DNA of 30,277 bases, taken from positions 1 through 30,277 of the IMG/VR virus record IMGVR_UViG_3300033998_000358. The stretch is one strand, 5' to 3'. Each line of letters opens with the position of its first letter. Position 1 is the stretch's first letter. The position numbers were made by a program, and so were the translations under genes. Source of the DNA: a virus. Of the stretch, positions 1 through 8,274 are shown piece by piece. The notes beneath the pieces were generated by a model. That model searched no databases and was not told the DNA's origin. It saw nothing but the letters and a program-made list of their open reading frames with translations.

Positions 1-271
1 TTACAGCAACAGGAACACCGTTTGTCCAAGTGACGCCATTGTCATTGCTGAACCTAACATAAGCATCGCCTTGCTGGTAATCCGTGTGCCAGTTGGCGTT
101 GTCTGGCGAAAACTGTATAAGCACGTTAGGGGCGTCGCCGTTGATAAGCACATTCCCGCCACTTGTCCCAATATATAGTTCATTTGTATCTGTGCAGAAA
201 CCAAATTCTCCTTCACTCAATGTTGGCAGAGAGGCTTTCGCTCCACGTTTGACTTTTATAACATTACTCAT
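1..271 (-). CDS. Tail fibre / receptor-binding protein, N-terminal part (runs off left edge)
   Basis: The ATG at 271 opens a frame that stays open to the window edge (90 complete codons). The first 40 residues (MSNVIKVKRG..., then LPTLSEGEFGFCTDTNELYI) closely match the start of the fibre gene at 825-2042 and resemble the major tropism determinant N-terminal (Mtd_N) domain, which usually attaches a receptor-binding protein to the tail. The rest, up to WTNGVPVAV, looks beta-rich and carries a segment of the 'FSPDNANWHTDYQQGDAYVRF' type common in fibre proteins. The start overlaps the stop of the upstream coiled-coil gene in an ATGA arrangement, with a GGAGG about 10 bases upstream, so translation is probably coupled. 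The receptor-binding end lies outside the window. Confidence 0.72.
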   Translation of the reverse strand, partial: MSNVIKVKRGAKASLPTLSEGEFGFCTDTNELYIGTSGGNVLINGDAPNVLIQFSPDNANWHTDYQQGDAYVRFSNDNGVTWTNGVPVAV

Positions 272-804
272 TCTTGCTCTGCCTCCTTCCTTGTTCGTCT
301 CGACTTCTTCTTTTTTAAAGTTTCCTGTTCAATTTTTTTCACAAGCTGTTCATTTGCTTTCTGAGCCTCAGAAAGCTGTTCTTTGAGTCTTTCGTTTTCC
401 TCTCTTAAAGCAGTCACTTGTTTTGCTAAAGCTTCCTTTTCCTCTTTAAGAATTTTTGTTTTAATGTTTTCTTGCTGGATAAACTCTTTTAAATCTCTTA
501 ATTGGACTCCCAAGTTTTCTAACTTCTGTTGATACCTTTGAATTGAGTTTTTATGTTCTTCGATGTTTTTTTTCTGAACTTCTATCGTTGCCATAAGTTT
601 TGCTATTTCTTCTGTTTTTGCTTTTTCTTTCGCAACAAGTCCCTGGACAACTTTTTCTGCATTGGCTACCTTTAAAACCATCTTCCCTATTTCGAAAACT
701 AAATCTTCACTGCCCAGTACTGCAGGAATTGTTTCTGGAAACAGAGGTTTAACCTGTGGTTCTTCTTTCTTAGAATTTAAGCCTCCGATTTTGGCTTCTT
801 CCAT
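268..804 (-). CDS. Coiled-coil tail-associated protein, function unknown
   Basis: This 178-residue protein starts at an ATG preceded by GGAGGG at an 8-base spacing. After a short N-terminal segment (residues 1-40) nearly everything from about residue 45 to 165 is charged, heptad-like alpha helix (for example EEKEALAKQVTALREENERL), followed by a very basic tail (KKKKSRRTRK). There is no signal peptide or membrane segment. It lies between two fibre genes that share an Mtd_N-like start, and its stop overlaps the start of the next fibre gene. A trimeric fibre shaft, an assembly chaperone or a fibre spacer are all possible. I recognise no specific family. Confidence 0.6.
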   Translation of the reverse strand: MEEAKIGGLNSKKEEPQVKPLFPETIPAVLGSEDLVFEIGKMVLKVANAEKVVQGLVAKEKAKTEEIAKLMATIEVQKKNIEEHKNSIQRYQQKLENLGVQLRDLKEFIQQENIKTKILKEEKEALAKQVTALREENERLKEQLSEAQKANEQLVKKIEQETLKKKKSRRTRKEAEQE

Positions 805-824
805 TTTTTTATCCCTCCTATAAA

Positions 825-2042
825 TTAAAAGGTTCCCCCATCAATTGTTGAGCCACTATGAAGTAAGGTATTTGCTCCTGCACCATGAACTCCTGTTGTT
901 GCGTTCTCATGGTCATAAGCCCAATTGCTTGTGGGAGCCTTACTCATTTCGCTGTCGGTTGGAGTATCTTCAAGCCAGGTGGTAGCAAAATCAACAAATT
1001 CAAGCCCTGTACCGCCAGAATTAACCTTTACTACGTAATTTGCAGTATAAGAACTTGGAGTGTCAGTTAATGCTAAAAAAGTAGAAGATCCAGTATTGTT
1101 TAACACCCAAAATTTTGTCGCAACGTCTTGATCGTCAACAGGATCTGCCACGTTTGTTATTCTTTGAGAATTCATCGAAAATGCAGACGTTGCAGTTCCA
1201 GAAAGAGCAGAAAGTACCTGTGCAGGAGAGAGATATTGGAACGTCCCCGCTCCAGAGCCCTGGATGAATTGCCCTGCTGTTACTTCAGAAAGAGCGGAAA
1301 GATCCTCCAAGGTCCCAGTTACAGATATTGTGTTTCCAGTCTTAGTAAGACCCGTCCCCGCTTCAATATAACTTGCATAACTAAACTGGCTAAAAGTTAA
1401 AGCATCTGTTCCTACTGTATCTGCTTCAGGTTCATTTGTGCAGACCCAACCTGTAGAACCATTTGTTGTTCCTTCTTCAACAAAAACAAAACTACCCCCG
1501 GCATCTGCTCCCGCATCAAGGTCTCCAGCCCTACTCCAAGCCGTCGCACTTACTACATAAATACCATTTTGTGTTGCGTCAGTTTGGTCTTTGACCAAAA
1601 CCCTATCCCCTGCAACAACAGACACCCCATCAATTGTCTGTTCACCACTAAGGGTTATGTTTTCTGTTGTTGCTACTTTCACAGAAGTTAAAACTTTCAA
1701 TCCTTGAGCAACAGAATCTACATAACTTTTATTTACCGCATCGGTACTCGCTGTTGGAGGCGCCAAGTCAGTTATTTTTTGTGAATTCATTGAAAAATCT
1801 GATGTTGCAGTACCCGAAAGTATGCTTAAAACTTCTGCCCTTGTTTTTGCTTCTGGTGTATTATCATCTGTCGCATATAGAAAAGTTCCTGCATCAAAGA
1901 GATCCGCCATCACAACTTGATGATTATTACTGCCATCACCTATAAAAAATTCATAAGTATCAGTACAGAAACCAGGTTCACCTGCATTCAATACTGGTAG
2001 ATTAGCCTTCAGCCCTCGCTTAAACTGAAGTGTTACTGCCAT
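825..2042 (-). CDS. Tail fibre protein with Mtd_N-like start and internal repeats
   Basis: The 405-residue protein begins with an Mtd_N-like segment (residues 1-45, containing GFCTDTYEFFIGDG). Two copies of a repeat follow at about residues 71-110 and 277-315, both of the form LSGTATSxFSMNSQ(K/R)IT. Between them (about 120-220) is a module typical of phage fibres, recognisable by ENITLSGEQTIDGV and DRVLVKDQTDATQNGIYVV. Near residues 326-350 is another common fibre element (LTDTPSSYTANYVVKV). The protein ends in IDGGTF with no obvious adhesin domain, so it may be a shaft or adaptor fibre rather than the receptor-binding tip. It probably forms trimers. It lies downstream of the small collagen-like gene, whose last residues resemble its own. 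Confidence 0.85.
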   Translation of the reverse strand: MAVTLQFKRGLKANLPVLNAGEPGFCTDTYEFFIGDGSNNHQVVMADLFDAGTFLYATDDNTPEAKTRAEVLSILSGTATSDFSMNSQKITDLAPPTASTDAVNKSYVDSVAQGLKVLTSVKVATTENITLSGEQTIDGVSVVAGDRVLVKDQTDATQNGIYVVSATAWSRAGDLDAGADAGGSFVFVEEGTTNGSTGWVCTNEPEADTVGTDALTFSQFSYASYIEAGTGLTKTGNTISVTGTLEDLSALSEVTAGQFIQGSGAGTFQYLSPAQVLSALSGTATSAFSMNSQRITNVADPVDDQDVATKFWVLNNTGSSTFLALTDTPSSYTANYVVKVNSGGTGLEFVDFATTWLEDTPTDSEMSKAPTSNWAYDHENATTGVHGAGANTLLHSGSTIDGGTF

Positions 2043-2066
2043 ATTTCATTCCTCCCTTTTTTATTT

Positions 2067-2246
2067 TTAAAAAGTCCCACAGTCCAAATTCCCTGCTTCA
2101 AAACTTCCTGGTGGGCCAGGCGGCCCTTGTTTCCCGCTTGCTGTTATCTCTATTTGTTTAACTACTTTCTGTAATACAACTTCTTTGTTTGCAGAAACAA
2201 GAACTATTTTCTTTCCTCCTGCATTCGTTAATTCTACCACTCCCAT
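2067..2246 (-). CDS. Small collagen-like protein, 59 residues
   Basis: This short gene starts at an ATG directly after the TAG stop of the upstream gene, with a good ribosome binding site (GAGGTGA, 5-6 bases upstream). The product begins MGVVELTNAGGKK, has a short collagen-like Gly-Pro-Pro stretch (KQGPPGPPGS, residues about 40-49), and ends FEAGNLDCGTF. Collagen-like repeats in phage proteins usually mark trimeric fibre or neck parts. Its start resembles that of the 40-residue gene at 2690-2812 (MGKILFTNEGRK), and its end resembles that of the fibre at 825-2042 (IDGGTF). Each of these two small genes follows one copy of a duplicated tail gene. A minor fibre or fibre-linking role is inferred. 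Confidence 0.7.
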   Translation of the reverse strand: MGVVELTNAGGKKIVLVSANKEVVLQKVVKQIEITASGKQGPPGPPGSFEAGNLDCGTF

Positions 2247-2654
2247 CTAAATCACCTCACACGGACCATAGAAAATAATCTCCGTAGTATTATCCGGGTA
2301 TTGCAGAAGAAACCACCACCAGTAATTCTTATAAGTATGCCCATCACCTGTTGGCTCAAAATCTGTGAATTCACTCCAACTAGTATCTATAGAAAAAGTT
2401 CCTTCTGGGCCTCCTAGTGTCAAATATGCGTTACTATCATTAGAGGTGGTATTAAACAAGATTCCTGTTGTTTCTCCTTTGTCTATGTAATCAACTAAAT
2501 TTTGATACGTATAACCAATAACGAAATAACCTACACATCCTGTAAGATCTATAGGTGTTTCTCCATCTTCATCTTTGTAAACCCCTGAAAGCTGAAGATT
2601 ACTTCCTCGATAGATAACTAGTCTATAATAGATAGGGGTTGTGATTTTTGCCAA
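2247..2654 (-). CDS. Small tail protein, full-length paralog (baseplate/fibre adaptor-like)
   Basis: I place the start at the TTG at 2654 (MAKITTPIYYRL), not the GTG at 2663, because that GTG lies within the GGAGGTG ribosome binding site, and because the TTG start aligns with the paralog at 2790-3059 (MATVATPIYYRL). This gives 135 residues. The first 80 or so (RGSNLQLSGVYKDEDG, PIDLTGC) resemble the beta-sandwich N-terminus of phage upper-baseplate or fibre-adaptor proteins (BppU-like). The C-terminal part is rich in Trp and Tyr (KNYWWWFLLQYPD). No signal peptide is seen. Attachment of fibres to the tail tip is the likely role, inferred from position and resemblance. Confidence 0.7.
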   Translation of the reverse strand: MAKITTPIYYRLVIYRGSNLQLSGVYKDEDGETPIDLTGCVGYFVIGYTYQNLVDYIDKGETTGILFNTTSNDSNAYLTLGGPEGTFSIDTSWSEFTDFEPTGDGHTYKNYWWWFLLQYPDNTTEIIFYGPCEVI

Positions 2655-2689
2655 GTGAAACACCTCCTTCCATTTTAATTATAATGGAA

Positions 2690-2812
2690 TCAATATTCCG
2701 GGGTATAGGTAAATTCCGCCCGTTCCTGTTCTTTTCTGTTATTTTCCATTTGTGTTCCCCCTTCCACTGTTAAGGTTTTCCTTCCTTCATTAGTGAATAG
2801 AATCTTCCCCAT
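2690..2812 (-). CDS. Small 40-residue protein overlapping the truncated tail paralog
   Basis: The ATG at 2812 lies inside the last codons of the gene at 2790-3059, in another frame, and has AGGTGG five bases upstream. The product starts MGKILFTNEGRKTLTV and ends RAEFTYTPEY. The start resembles that of the small collagen-like protein at 2067-2246 (MGVVELTNAGGKKIVLV), and both follow a copy of the same larger tail gene. The parallel order and similar starts suggest a duplicated two-gene unit rather than a chance frame. A shorter internal start (ATG at 2749) is also preceded by a purine-rich stretch. Function unknown. Confidence 0.5.
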   Translation of the reverse strand: MGKILFTNEGRKTLTVEGGTQMENNRKEQERAEFTYTPEY

Positions 2813-3059
2813 TTACACCACCTAAAGTTATATATGGATTGGAATCATCTGAAGCTGTGGCAAAAAGAACACTAGCGCCACTTTCGCCAGCAAAATATTC
2901 TACTAAGTCTTGATTTGTCGGCGCGATGGCAAAAAAACAATTACACCCCGTCAAATCAATGGGATTGTCCTGCTCGTCTTTATATATCCCCGATAATTGA
3001 AGGTTCGCTCCTCTGTTGACTATTAGCCGGTAATAAATTGGTGTGGCAACTGTCGCCAT
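2790..3059 (-). CDS. Small tail protein, C-terminally shortened paralog
   Basis: The 89-residue product aligns over nearly its whole length with the protein at 2247-2654. Both share TPIYYRL, RGxNLQLSGxYKDE, PIDLTGC, NP/NAYxTLGG and an ending of the SIH/SID type. The gene stops where its paralog continues for about 50 more residues, including the Trp-rich C-terminus. The start has a strong GGGAGGTGG site. Its 3' end overlaps the small gene at 2690-2812. It may be a functional truncated adaptor domain or a decaying copy. The intact reading frame and ribosome binding site favour expression. Confidence 0.65.
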   Translation of the reverse strand: MATVATPIYYRLIVNRGANLQLSGIYKDEQDNPIDLTGCNCFFAIAPTNQDLVEYFAGESGASVLFATASDDSNPYITLGGVNGEDSIH

Positions 3060-3077
3060 TGTTCCACCTCCCTTTTT

Positions 3078-3083
3078 ATTATA
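3078..3083 (-). promoter_or_regulatory. Candidate internal -10 box before the duplicated tail genes
   Basis: Minus-strand TATAAT between the tail tip gene and the first small tail paralog, 18 bases before that start. A similar TATAAT (2678-2683) precedes the second paralog. Both are close to the ribosome binding site, so the leader would be very short, and neither has a -35 box. Confidence 0.18.
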
Positions 3084-3096
3084 CTACTGCCTAAAA

Positions 3097-6000
3097 TCAA
3101 TAAGGCTTTGTATAAGAAAATTCTCCTACACCACCATATAAATTATCTGGAACAACATAATCTTCTCTGACCAAAGTAGGATAAACATTAAAAACAATGT
3201 CATAAGGACCCACAAACCCGCAATAGTGTCTGCTACCATCTTCTAACATCACATAAGTTTTATAACGCCTTACTCCTTTTTCGCTGTCCAAATACGTTGT
3301 CCCTTTCAACCCAGATAACATATAGAAGTTTCTTACACACCAATCTTTAGGCACAGGGTTTGTAATTGTATCGTGCCATGCTAACCAAGGATAAATTCTT
3401 TTATAATCCCCATCCCATTCGGAAGTTTTTGTAAAGTCCACCGTTAAAACATCGTCAACATAAACCTTCAAATATTCCCCTGCTGTTTGAACAAGTTTTA
3501 TCGTTATGGGCGCTAAAGAAGAAGGCGTAGTAGGAATAATCAATTTGCCTCTTCCTGTTCCATTGCCAAAAAAGCCTCGGCTTCCTGTTTCTGTCCTTAA
3601 TACATTTACTGATAACGAAATGCCTCCTTCTTCTCTTGCTAGGATAAGAACGTTAAGCATGGCCTCGTCAAAACCATAATCTGGATAATCCGTTTGTTGT
3701 CCTGTAGTTCGATACTTCCTGTGGGAATGAAGGAAAAGATTTGTGGCATCTCCAGCCATAAGGTCGTTCAATGCACCATAAGAAGAACCCGCTGCAATTT
3801 TAAAGGAAATGTCCCAATTAACCAATTGCCCTCCATAGCCAATAGTGTTACCATTTATTTCTCTCAACAAAGTTCCATAATATGGAGCAGCAATAAACTC
3901 ACTCCCTTCTCTTACAACAATAGAACAACTATAATTAAGTTCTCCTCCAACAGGGAAATTGTAGTATTTTTTCTGGAAAACTACAGATTCATAAACCGTA
4001 CCATCTGCTTGAGTAAAGGAAACTTTTGCAGTAACATCTATTTCAGAAGGAATGGAAGTCCAAGTGTGGGCATAAGAATGGTATCCATTGCCATCTACGG
4101 TAAAATAAAAATACCCTTCTTGGTCTCCTGTTCCGTCACCATGGTTAACTCCTACAAGGAAATCAGGGAAAAATTCTGGAACCCTTTCATCTGTTTGAAT
4201 TTCTAAAAGGTATTCTTTATCCTTTGTTATTGCATCTGGAACCGTTAAAAGATTTTCCCAAGAAGGTGCGACAACTTGAATTGGTCTATTTAACGGCATC
4301 GCTTCGGAAGTTACAGTTTCCCCCTCATAAGTCACCCAAAGGGAAATGGTAGGCGTCATTTCACCAATAGTTCCAAACCTTACTTCTGTAGAATTTACAC
4401 CTCCACTAATATTGAGTGGAGCAGAACCGTCACCTAAATCTATCGTTACCCCATAGTCTGCAACAGAAGAAGTATCAAAAACATATTCCCAACTTAACGT
4501 AATTGTCTCTAAAACATCTGTGTAATAACTGCTTGCCATGAAACCCCCAATTCCAAAAGAAGCATCTATTTCGGGGGTTATATTTTCTGAAGTAGTTTGT
4601 ATCTGTATTTCTTCCTCGTTACTATATCCTAAAATAAACCACTTATTTCTTTTTCCTGTTGGCCTGGCTAAAACCACAGTGCTATTTATCGCCTTTGGGA
4701 AGGGGTCAATACTTTTTGCAACAACCTCTTCTGCTTTGTTGTCTACTTTTACGGTATAGCGGTTTTTTCCTCTTCGTGCCACTATTTTGCCTCTGGCAAT
4801 ATTATGATATTGGCCTGTTTTCTTGCTTATGACATTTTTCAAGTCATCTAAAACAGTGATAGGTTCTTTAGGCAAGGACCCTTTAAGCCTCAAAAGTGAA
4901 GAAACCCCGGAAAGTTCTATTGCCTCACAGCAATTGGAAAGGTCAACTACTATGGCATCAATGTGCCAATCTTGCCCCAGCCAATTTATGTTGTCGTGGG
5001 GCGAAAAACCCGTATTAAGATATGTTGAAGCTGTTGCATGTCGCACCCGGGCCTTCTCTCTCAAAACATTTAAAGCAAAATTCTTTATTCCTTCCTCTGA
5101 ATTTAAAGCAATAGCCGTAGTTTCATAAGAAAACTTCCCTAAGAAATCTATGCTTTTTTGGTCAACTGCTTCTGCCCTAAGATGAACCTCGTGGCTATCC
5201 TCTGCCTCATATTTTTCTAACGCCGGGGGTGTGCTTATTCCCCCTGTTGAGCCATCATAAGCCTTCCTCCAACCCAATTTCGCGGCAGGAAAAGAGGAGC
5301 CCATAGGAAGATATAAACCCACCACACCATAAGTAAAATGCTCGGCAACAGAAAAGCCATTAAGGAAATCTGCCTCAGGATTAGTTACCATTGTTCCTTT
5401 CCATTTTTCCTTTGGCCACAAATACGGCCAATCATGCCAATCTTCTTCTGCAAATCCGATTTCATATGCAACATGTTCACCGCTTTCTCCTGTGGTATTC
5501 ATTTTAGAACCGGTCGGCGGGTCTACAGAATATTGAATTTTTTCAAACTTAGAAGAACCCAAAAGATTGACATTCCACGTCACTTCTGTTTTGTTCTGTT
5601 CTATCCACCCAGTGTGCAAACTTCCGCCTTCCCACCAGCTTTCATGAGCCCAAACCCTTGTGACAATTTCTACGTCATATCTGTTTTCATCTTGAATGTT
5701 TTTCCAAACAGTTTCTTTGTAATGCTTTGTTGAACCATCTTCATATTCCTCTACTTTTCTTGTCAAATAGCCATTTGCATCATAGTAATAACGTTCTTCT
5801 GCCTCTCCATCGCCTAAATCCGTTTTAACCCATTCCAATCTTTCCCCAAGCTTCTTTATGGAAACTGTTGCCCCGCCTGCCGAGTAATAATCATATGTAT
5901 AATCTGTTGCAACCGTATAATAAGTATCGTCTAGTGTAGCAACAACTTTGTTTGCATAATCCTGTGGTTTGTCTATTATATTAGGCGAGTCATCAGAAAT

Positions 6001-8121
6001 CACAACATCCGGGGTAAGAGTGTGTGAAGAAGGCAAAGCGTCAATATAATATTTACCGTCCCGGCCATAACGCAAAACAGCATTTAGGCCATAACAAACA
6101 TTGCGTGCAAATTGCCAAAAATCGGGTGGGTCCTCATCCTCGTTGTAGTAAACCGTTATGTTTTCTGAAAGCCAACTAGAGTCTGGACTACTTGCACTGC
6201 TAGGAAATTCTTCTATGGGAATAAGAGCGTTATCTATTTCTACACTTCCCCCATAATATTGAATCGCATCTCTTAACGCATAAATGGCATAACCGGTTGA
6301 GTATATAGCCTGGCCACCACCTGCTGTTATTGGGTCCGCAAAATAAACAGTATAACTATCTGTTGCCACATCATAAGAACGACTTGTTACAACCCCCGTG
6401 GCAACAGTATATTGTTCTTCGTTATCCTGGAACCATTTTATGGTTATCTCCGCTCCTTCACTTATTGCCGTGGCTAAGGAAACAGAACCTTCCATCGCCC
6501 CAAAGGTCCTATATGTTATTCCCCCATCTAAAACAGGTATATCATCATTGACAAAAAAACCATTTTTTATTGTTTTTAACAACGCGGGCCAAGCTTCTTC
6601 TATACCTCTATCATTCCAATTGTCGGGATATGTTGTGCCATCGATGTAAAAAGAATACAGATAGTCATACATTACATTCCAATCGGGATTATTGATATCC
6701 GTGTTAACGTCAACCTCTAGCTTTGCCGTTTGTTTTGCGATAGTGCTTGGACAAGACAGATAATGTCCTAAAATCATATAAGAATAATAATAGAGAGGGT
6801 CTTCTGCTGACATGCTGGCGCTATCCTGTACTTCATAAAACAAATCCCAACTACAAAACCAATTATAAAGAGAATCATGAGGGCCTGCATAAGGTTCTAA
6901 AAAGACAAAGCCAAATTCATAATATGGGTGCTCCGTATATACCCAAGAAGTGCTCAAATTTTCCATAGTAAGAAATAGCTTCCAACTGCCTAACAGCTCT
7001 TCATAAAAGAAACTTCTGTTTTTTCCGTAATATTGATACTGTTCATTAAGGTTGTCTCTAAAATATTCTTGGAAAAGAAACATTGCATAACGGAAGGCAA
7101 AAATTTCATGCAACAACTCTATGGAAATTGGTTCACACAAATAAGCATAATCCCCTAAAGCCCTTGCGACATAAAGCCGGTTGTAAAGGAAATCTAAAAT
7201 TCTATCCCTTTCTTCCTGGCCAATATAAGTCCATACTTTTTCTGGAATATGGAAATTTTCCCAACCTTCCCTTTGACGCAACCTGTCAAACCCCTGCACC
7301 AGATAATTCTGATAAGTTTCGTCTAACTCATAAGTCGCTCCGTACTTTTCTAAAGTAGTTAAAGGTCCGTCCTTTTGCAAATAATAGGAAAAATAATTTG
7401 TCCACCAATAGTCCTGGAAAGCATAGGTGCCTCCCCAATCAGCAGGTGACCCATCTAAGGTTGCTGTTATTGACGGAGTTTCCGCGGAAGGATACAAATA
7501 GTCATAAGTAAAACAATCTATATCTGGTGAGATTCCGCAAGAGAAATCAAAATAATCATATCGTGTTCCTGTTTCAAAATAAAATCTTGTTCGGGCATAA
7601 GTATAATAACCAGTGCCGTAATAATCTAGATAACCTCCTGATATAGAATAGCGGGCATCAGTTCCAGGAGGATTGCAATAAATATAAGCATGAGAAAAAT
7701 CAATGTTGCCATCCGCTTCTATTTCTGCAAGCGTTTTTGTCACTCCTGCTTTTGCTGTTGGTCTTTTAATGGGCATTCCTATATCTGCGACTAAAATCTC
7801 AAAAACATCATATCCAATAGGCTTTTTTCTTGTGGGAGCATTCATCAGCCAAACAGAAAACAAAGCAAGAGTATAAGAATAAGCAAACCACAAATCATGT
7901 TGAATTGTAAGAGCGCCCCTAGCGTCGTAAATGTGTTTTGAGATAGCAATCAAAATGTTATCTCTACTAGTCTGATCTACATAGTCCCAAAAATAAGACG
8001 GAATTTTAAAATTCTCCCACCCTTGATAGGCCCTTATATCAGCAAACCCATTTTGCAATCTTTGCAGGGTGGTAGGGTCTAACCCATCTGTAATTCCACA
8101 TTGTTCTATTCCTTCTGGCAT
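3097..8121 (-). CDS. Large tail tip / central baseplate hub protein (1674 residues)
   Basis: This is the largest gene in the window, starting behind AAGGAGGAGC. It lies where tail-tip or tail-associated hub proteins are encoded, after tape measure and distal tail genes. The N-terminus holds two copies of a segment (about residues 22-68 and 274-321), each containing GWENFxIP, in a Tyr-rich region. Residues about 600-1080 read like a gp27/gpJ-type hub (DKPQDYANKVVATL; INWLGQDWHIDAIVVDLSN). Residues about 1105-1165 resemble an OB-like domain. Two PKD-like beta-sandwiches follow (about 1200-1280 with DLGDGS, about 1290-1385 with NHGDGTGD). The last roughly 250 residues (GNTIGYGGQLVNWDISFKI, TIKLVQTAGEYLKVYVDDV) resemble a concanavalin/LamG-like lectin fold. 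A role in host binding and DNA ejection is inferred. No peptidase or lysozyme motif is apparent. Confidence 0.75.
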   Translation of the reverse strand: MPEGIEQCGITDGLDPTTLQRLQNGFADIRAYQGWENFKIPSYFWDYVDQTSRDNILIAISKHIYDARGALTIQHDLWFAYSYTLALFSVWLMNAPTRKKPIGYDVFEILVADIGMPIKRPTAKAGVTKTLAEIEADGNIDFSHAYIYCNPPGTDARYSISGGYLDYYGTGYYTYARTRFYFETGTRYDYFDFSCGISPDIDCFTYDYLYPSAETPSITATLDGSPADWGGTYAFQDYWWTNYFSYYLQKDGPLTTLEKYGATYELDETYQNYLVQGFDRLRQREGWENFHIPEKVWTYIGQEERDRILDFLYNRLYVARALGDYAYLCEPISIELLHEIFAFRYAMFLFQEYFRDNLNEQYQYYGKNRSFFYEELLGSWKLFLTMENLSTSWVYTEHPYYEFGFVFLEPYAGPHDSLYNWFCSWDLFYEVQDSASMSAEDPLYYYSYMILGHYLSCPSTIAKQTAKLEVDVNTDINNPDWNVMYDYLYSFYIDGTTYPDNWNDRGIEEAWPALLKTIKNGFFVNDDIPVLDGGITYRTFGAMEGSVSLATAISEGAEITIKWFQDNEEQYTVATGVVTSRSYDVATDSYTVYFADPITAGGGQAIYSTGYAIYALRDAIQYYGGSVEIDNALIPIEEFPSSASSPDSSWLSENITVYYNEDEDPPDFWQFARNVCYGLNAVLRYGRDGKYYIDALPSSHTLTPDVVISDDSPNIIDKPQDYANKVVATLDDTYYTVATDYTYDYYSAGGATVSIKKLGERLEWVKTDLGDGEAEERYYYDANGYLTRKVEEYEDGSTKHYKETVWKNIQDENRYDVEIVTRVWAHESWWEGGSLHTGWIEQNKTEVTWNVNLLGSSKFEKIQYSVDPPTGSKMNTTGESGEHVAYEIGFAEEDWHDWPYLWPKEKWKGTMVTNPEADFLNGFSVAEHFTYGVVGLYLPMGSSFPAAKLGWRKAYDGSTGGISTPPALEKYEAEDSHEVHLRAEAVDQKSIDFLGKFSYETTAIALNSEEGIKNFALNVLREKARVRHATASTYLNTGFSPHDNINWLGQDWHIDAIVVDLSNCCEAIELSGVSSLLRLKGSLPKEPITVLDDLKNVISKKTGQYHNIARGKIVARRGKNRYTVKVDNKAEEVVAKSIDPFPKAINSTVVLARPTGKRNKWFILGYSNEEEIQIQTTSENITPEIDASFGIGGFMASSYYTDVLETITLSWEYVFDTSSVADYGVTIDLGDGSAPLNISGGVNSTEVRFGTIGEMTPTISLWVTYEGETVTSEAMPLNRPIQVVAPSWENLLTVPDAITKDKEYLLEIQTDERVPEFFPDFLVGVNHGDGTGDQEGYFYFTVDGNGYHSYAHTWTSIPSEIDVTAKVSFTQADGTVYESVVFQKKYYNFPVGGELNYSCSIVVREGSEFIAAPYYGTLLREINGNTIGYGGQLVNWDISFKIAAGSSYGALNDLMAGDATNLFLHSHRKYRTTGQQTDYPDYGFDEAMLNVLILAREEGGISLSVNVLRTETGSRGFFGNGTGRGKLIIPTTPSSLAPITIKLVQTAGEYLKVYVDDVLTVDFTKTSEWDGDYKRIYPWLAWHDTITNPVPKDWCVRNFYMLSGLKGTTYLDSEKGVRRYKTYVMLEDGSRHYCGFVGPYDIVFNVYPTLVREDYVVPDNLYGGVGEFSYTKPY

Positions 8122-8145
8122 GATTGCTCCTCCTTTTTTCTCAAT

Positions 8146-8274
8146 CTATTTTATGGTATGTTTATATTGAGAATATCGGTAGGGATTAGGCGTACAATAG
8201 TTTTCCGTAGCAAACGCTTGCCACCAATCCACTTGAGCAGATATCGCGCCTGTGTTCTCTTTTTTCCCCCATAT
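8146..8274 (-). CDS. Possible 42-codon gene lacking a standard start codon
   Basis: In the 225-base gap between the distal tail gene and the tail tip gene, an open frame encodes WGKKENTGAISAQ, then VDWWQAFATENYCTPNPY and RYSQYKHTIK. The composition (Trp, Tyr, Asn, Pro) looks like real protein. The only in-frame start next to the ribosome binding site AGGAGG is ATA at 8274 (7-base spacing). The nearby ATG at 8272 is in another frame and gives an unlikely 28-residue peptide (8186-8272). The run GGGGGAAAAAA directly after that ATG could join it to this frame if one G were lost or skipped. A sequencing error, ribosomal slippage, an ATA start or a decayed gene are all possible. Function unknown. 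Confidence 0.4.
   Translation of the reverse strand: MWGKKENTGAISAQVDWWQAFATENYCTPNPYRYSQYKHTIK

Noticed and set aside
1-216. Complete 71-codon minus-strand frame (MKENLVSAQIQ...) at the left edge
   Set aside because: It is a shadow of the fibre gene starting at 271 in a neighbouring frame; the latter has a ribosome binding site, an Mtd_N-like start and the ATGA overlap.
2655-2663. GTG start for the second small tail paralog
   Set aside because: The GTG lies in the GGAGGTG ribosome binding site; the TTG at 2654 has correct spacing and aligns with the paralog start.
3694-4206. Long plus-strand frames opposite the tail tip, tape measure and glycosyltransferase genes
   Set aside because: They lack ribosome binding sites and sensible composition and lie antisense to well-supported genes.
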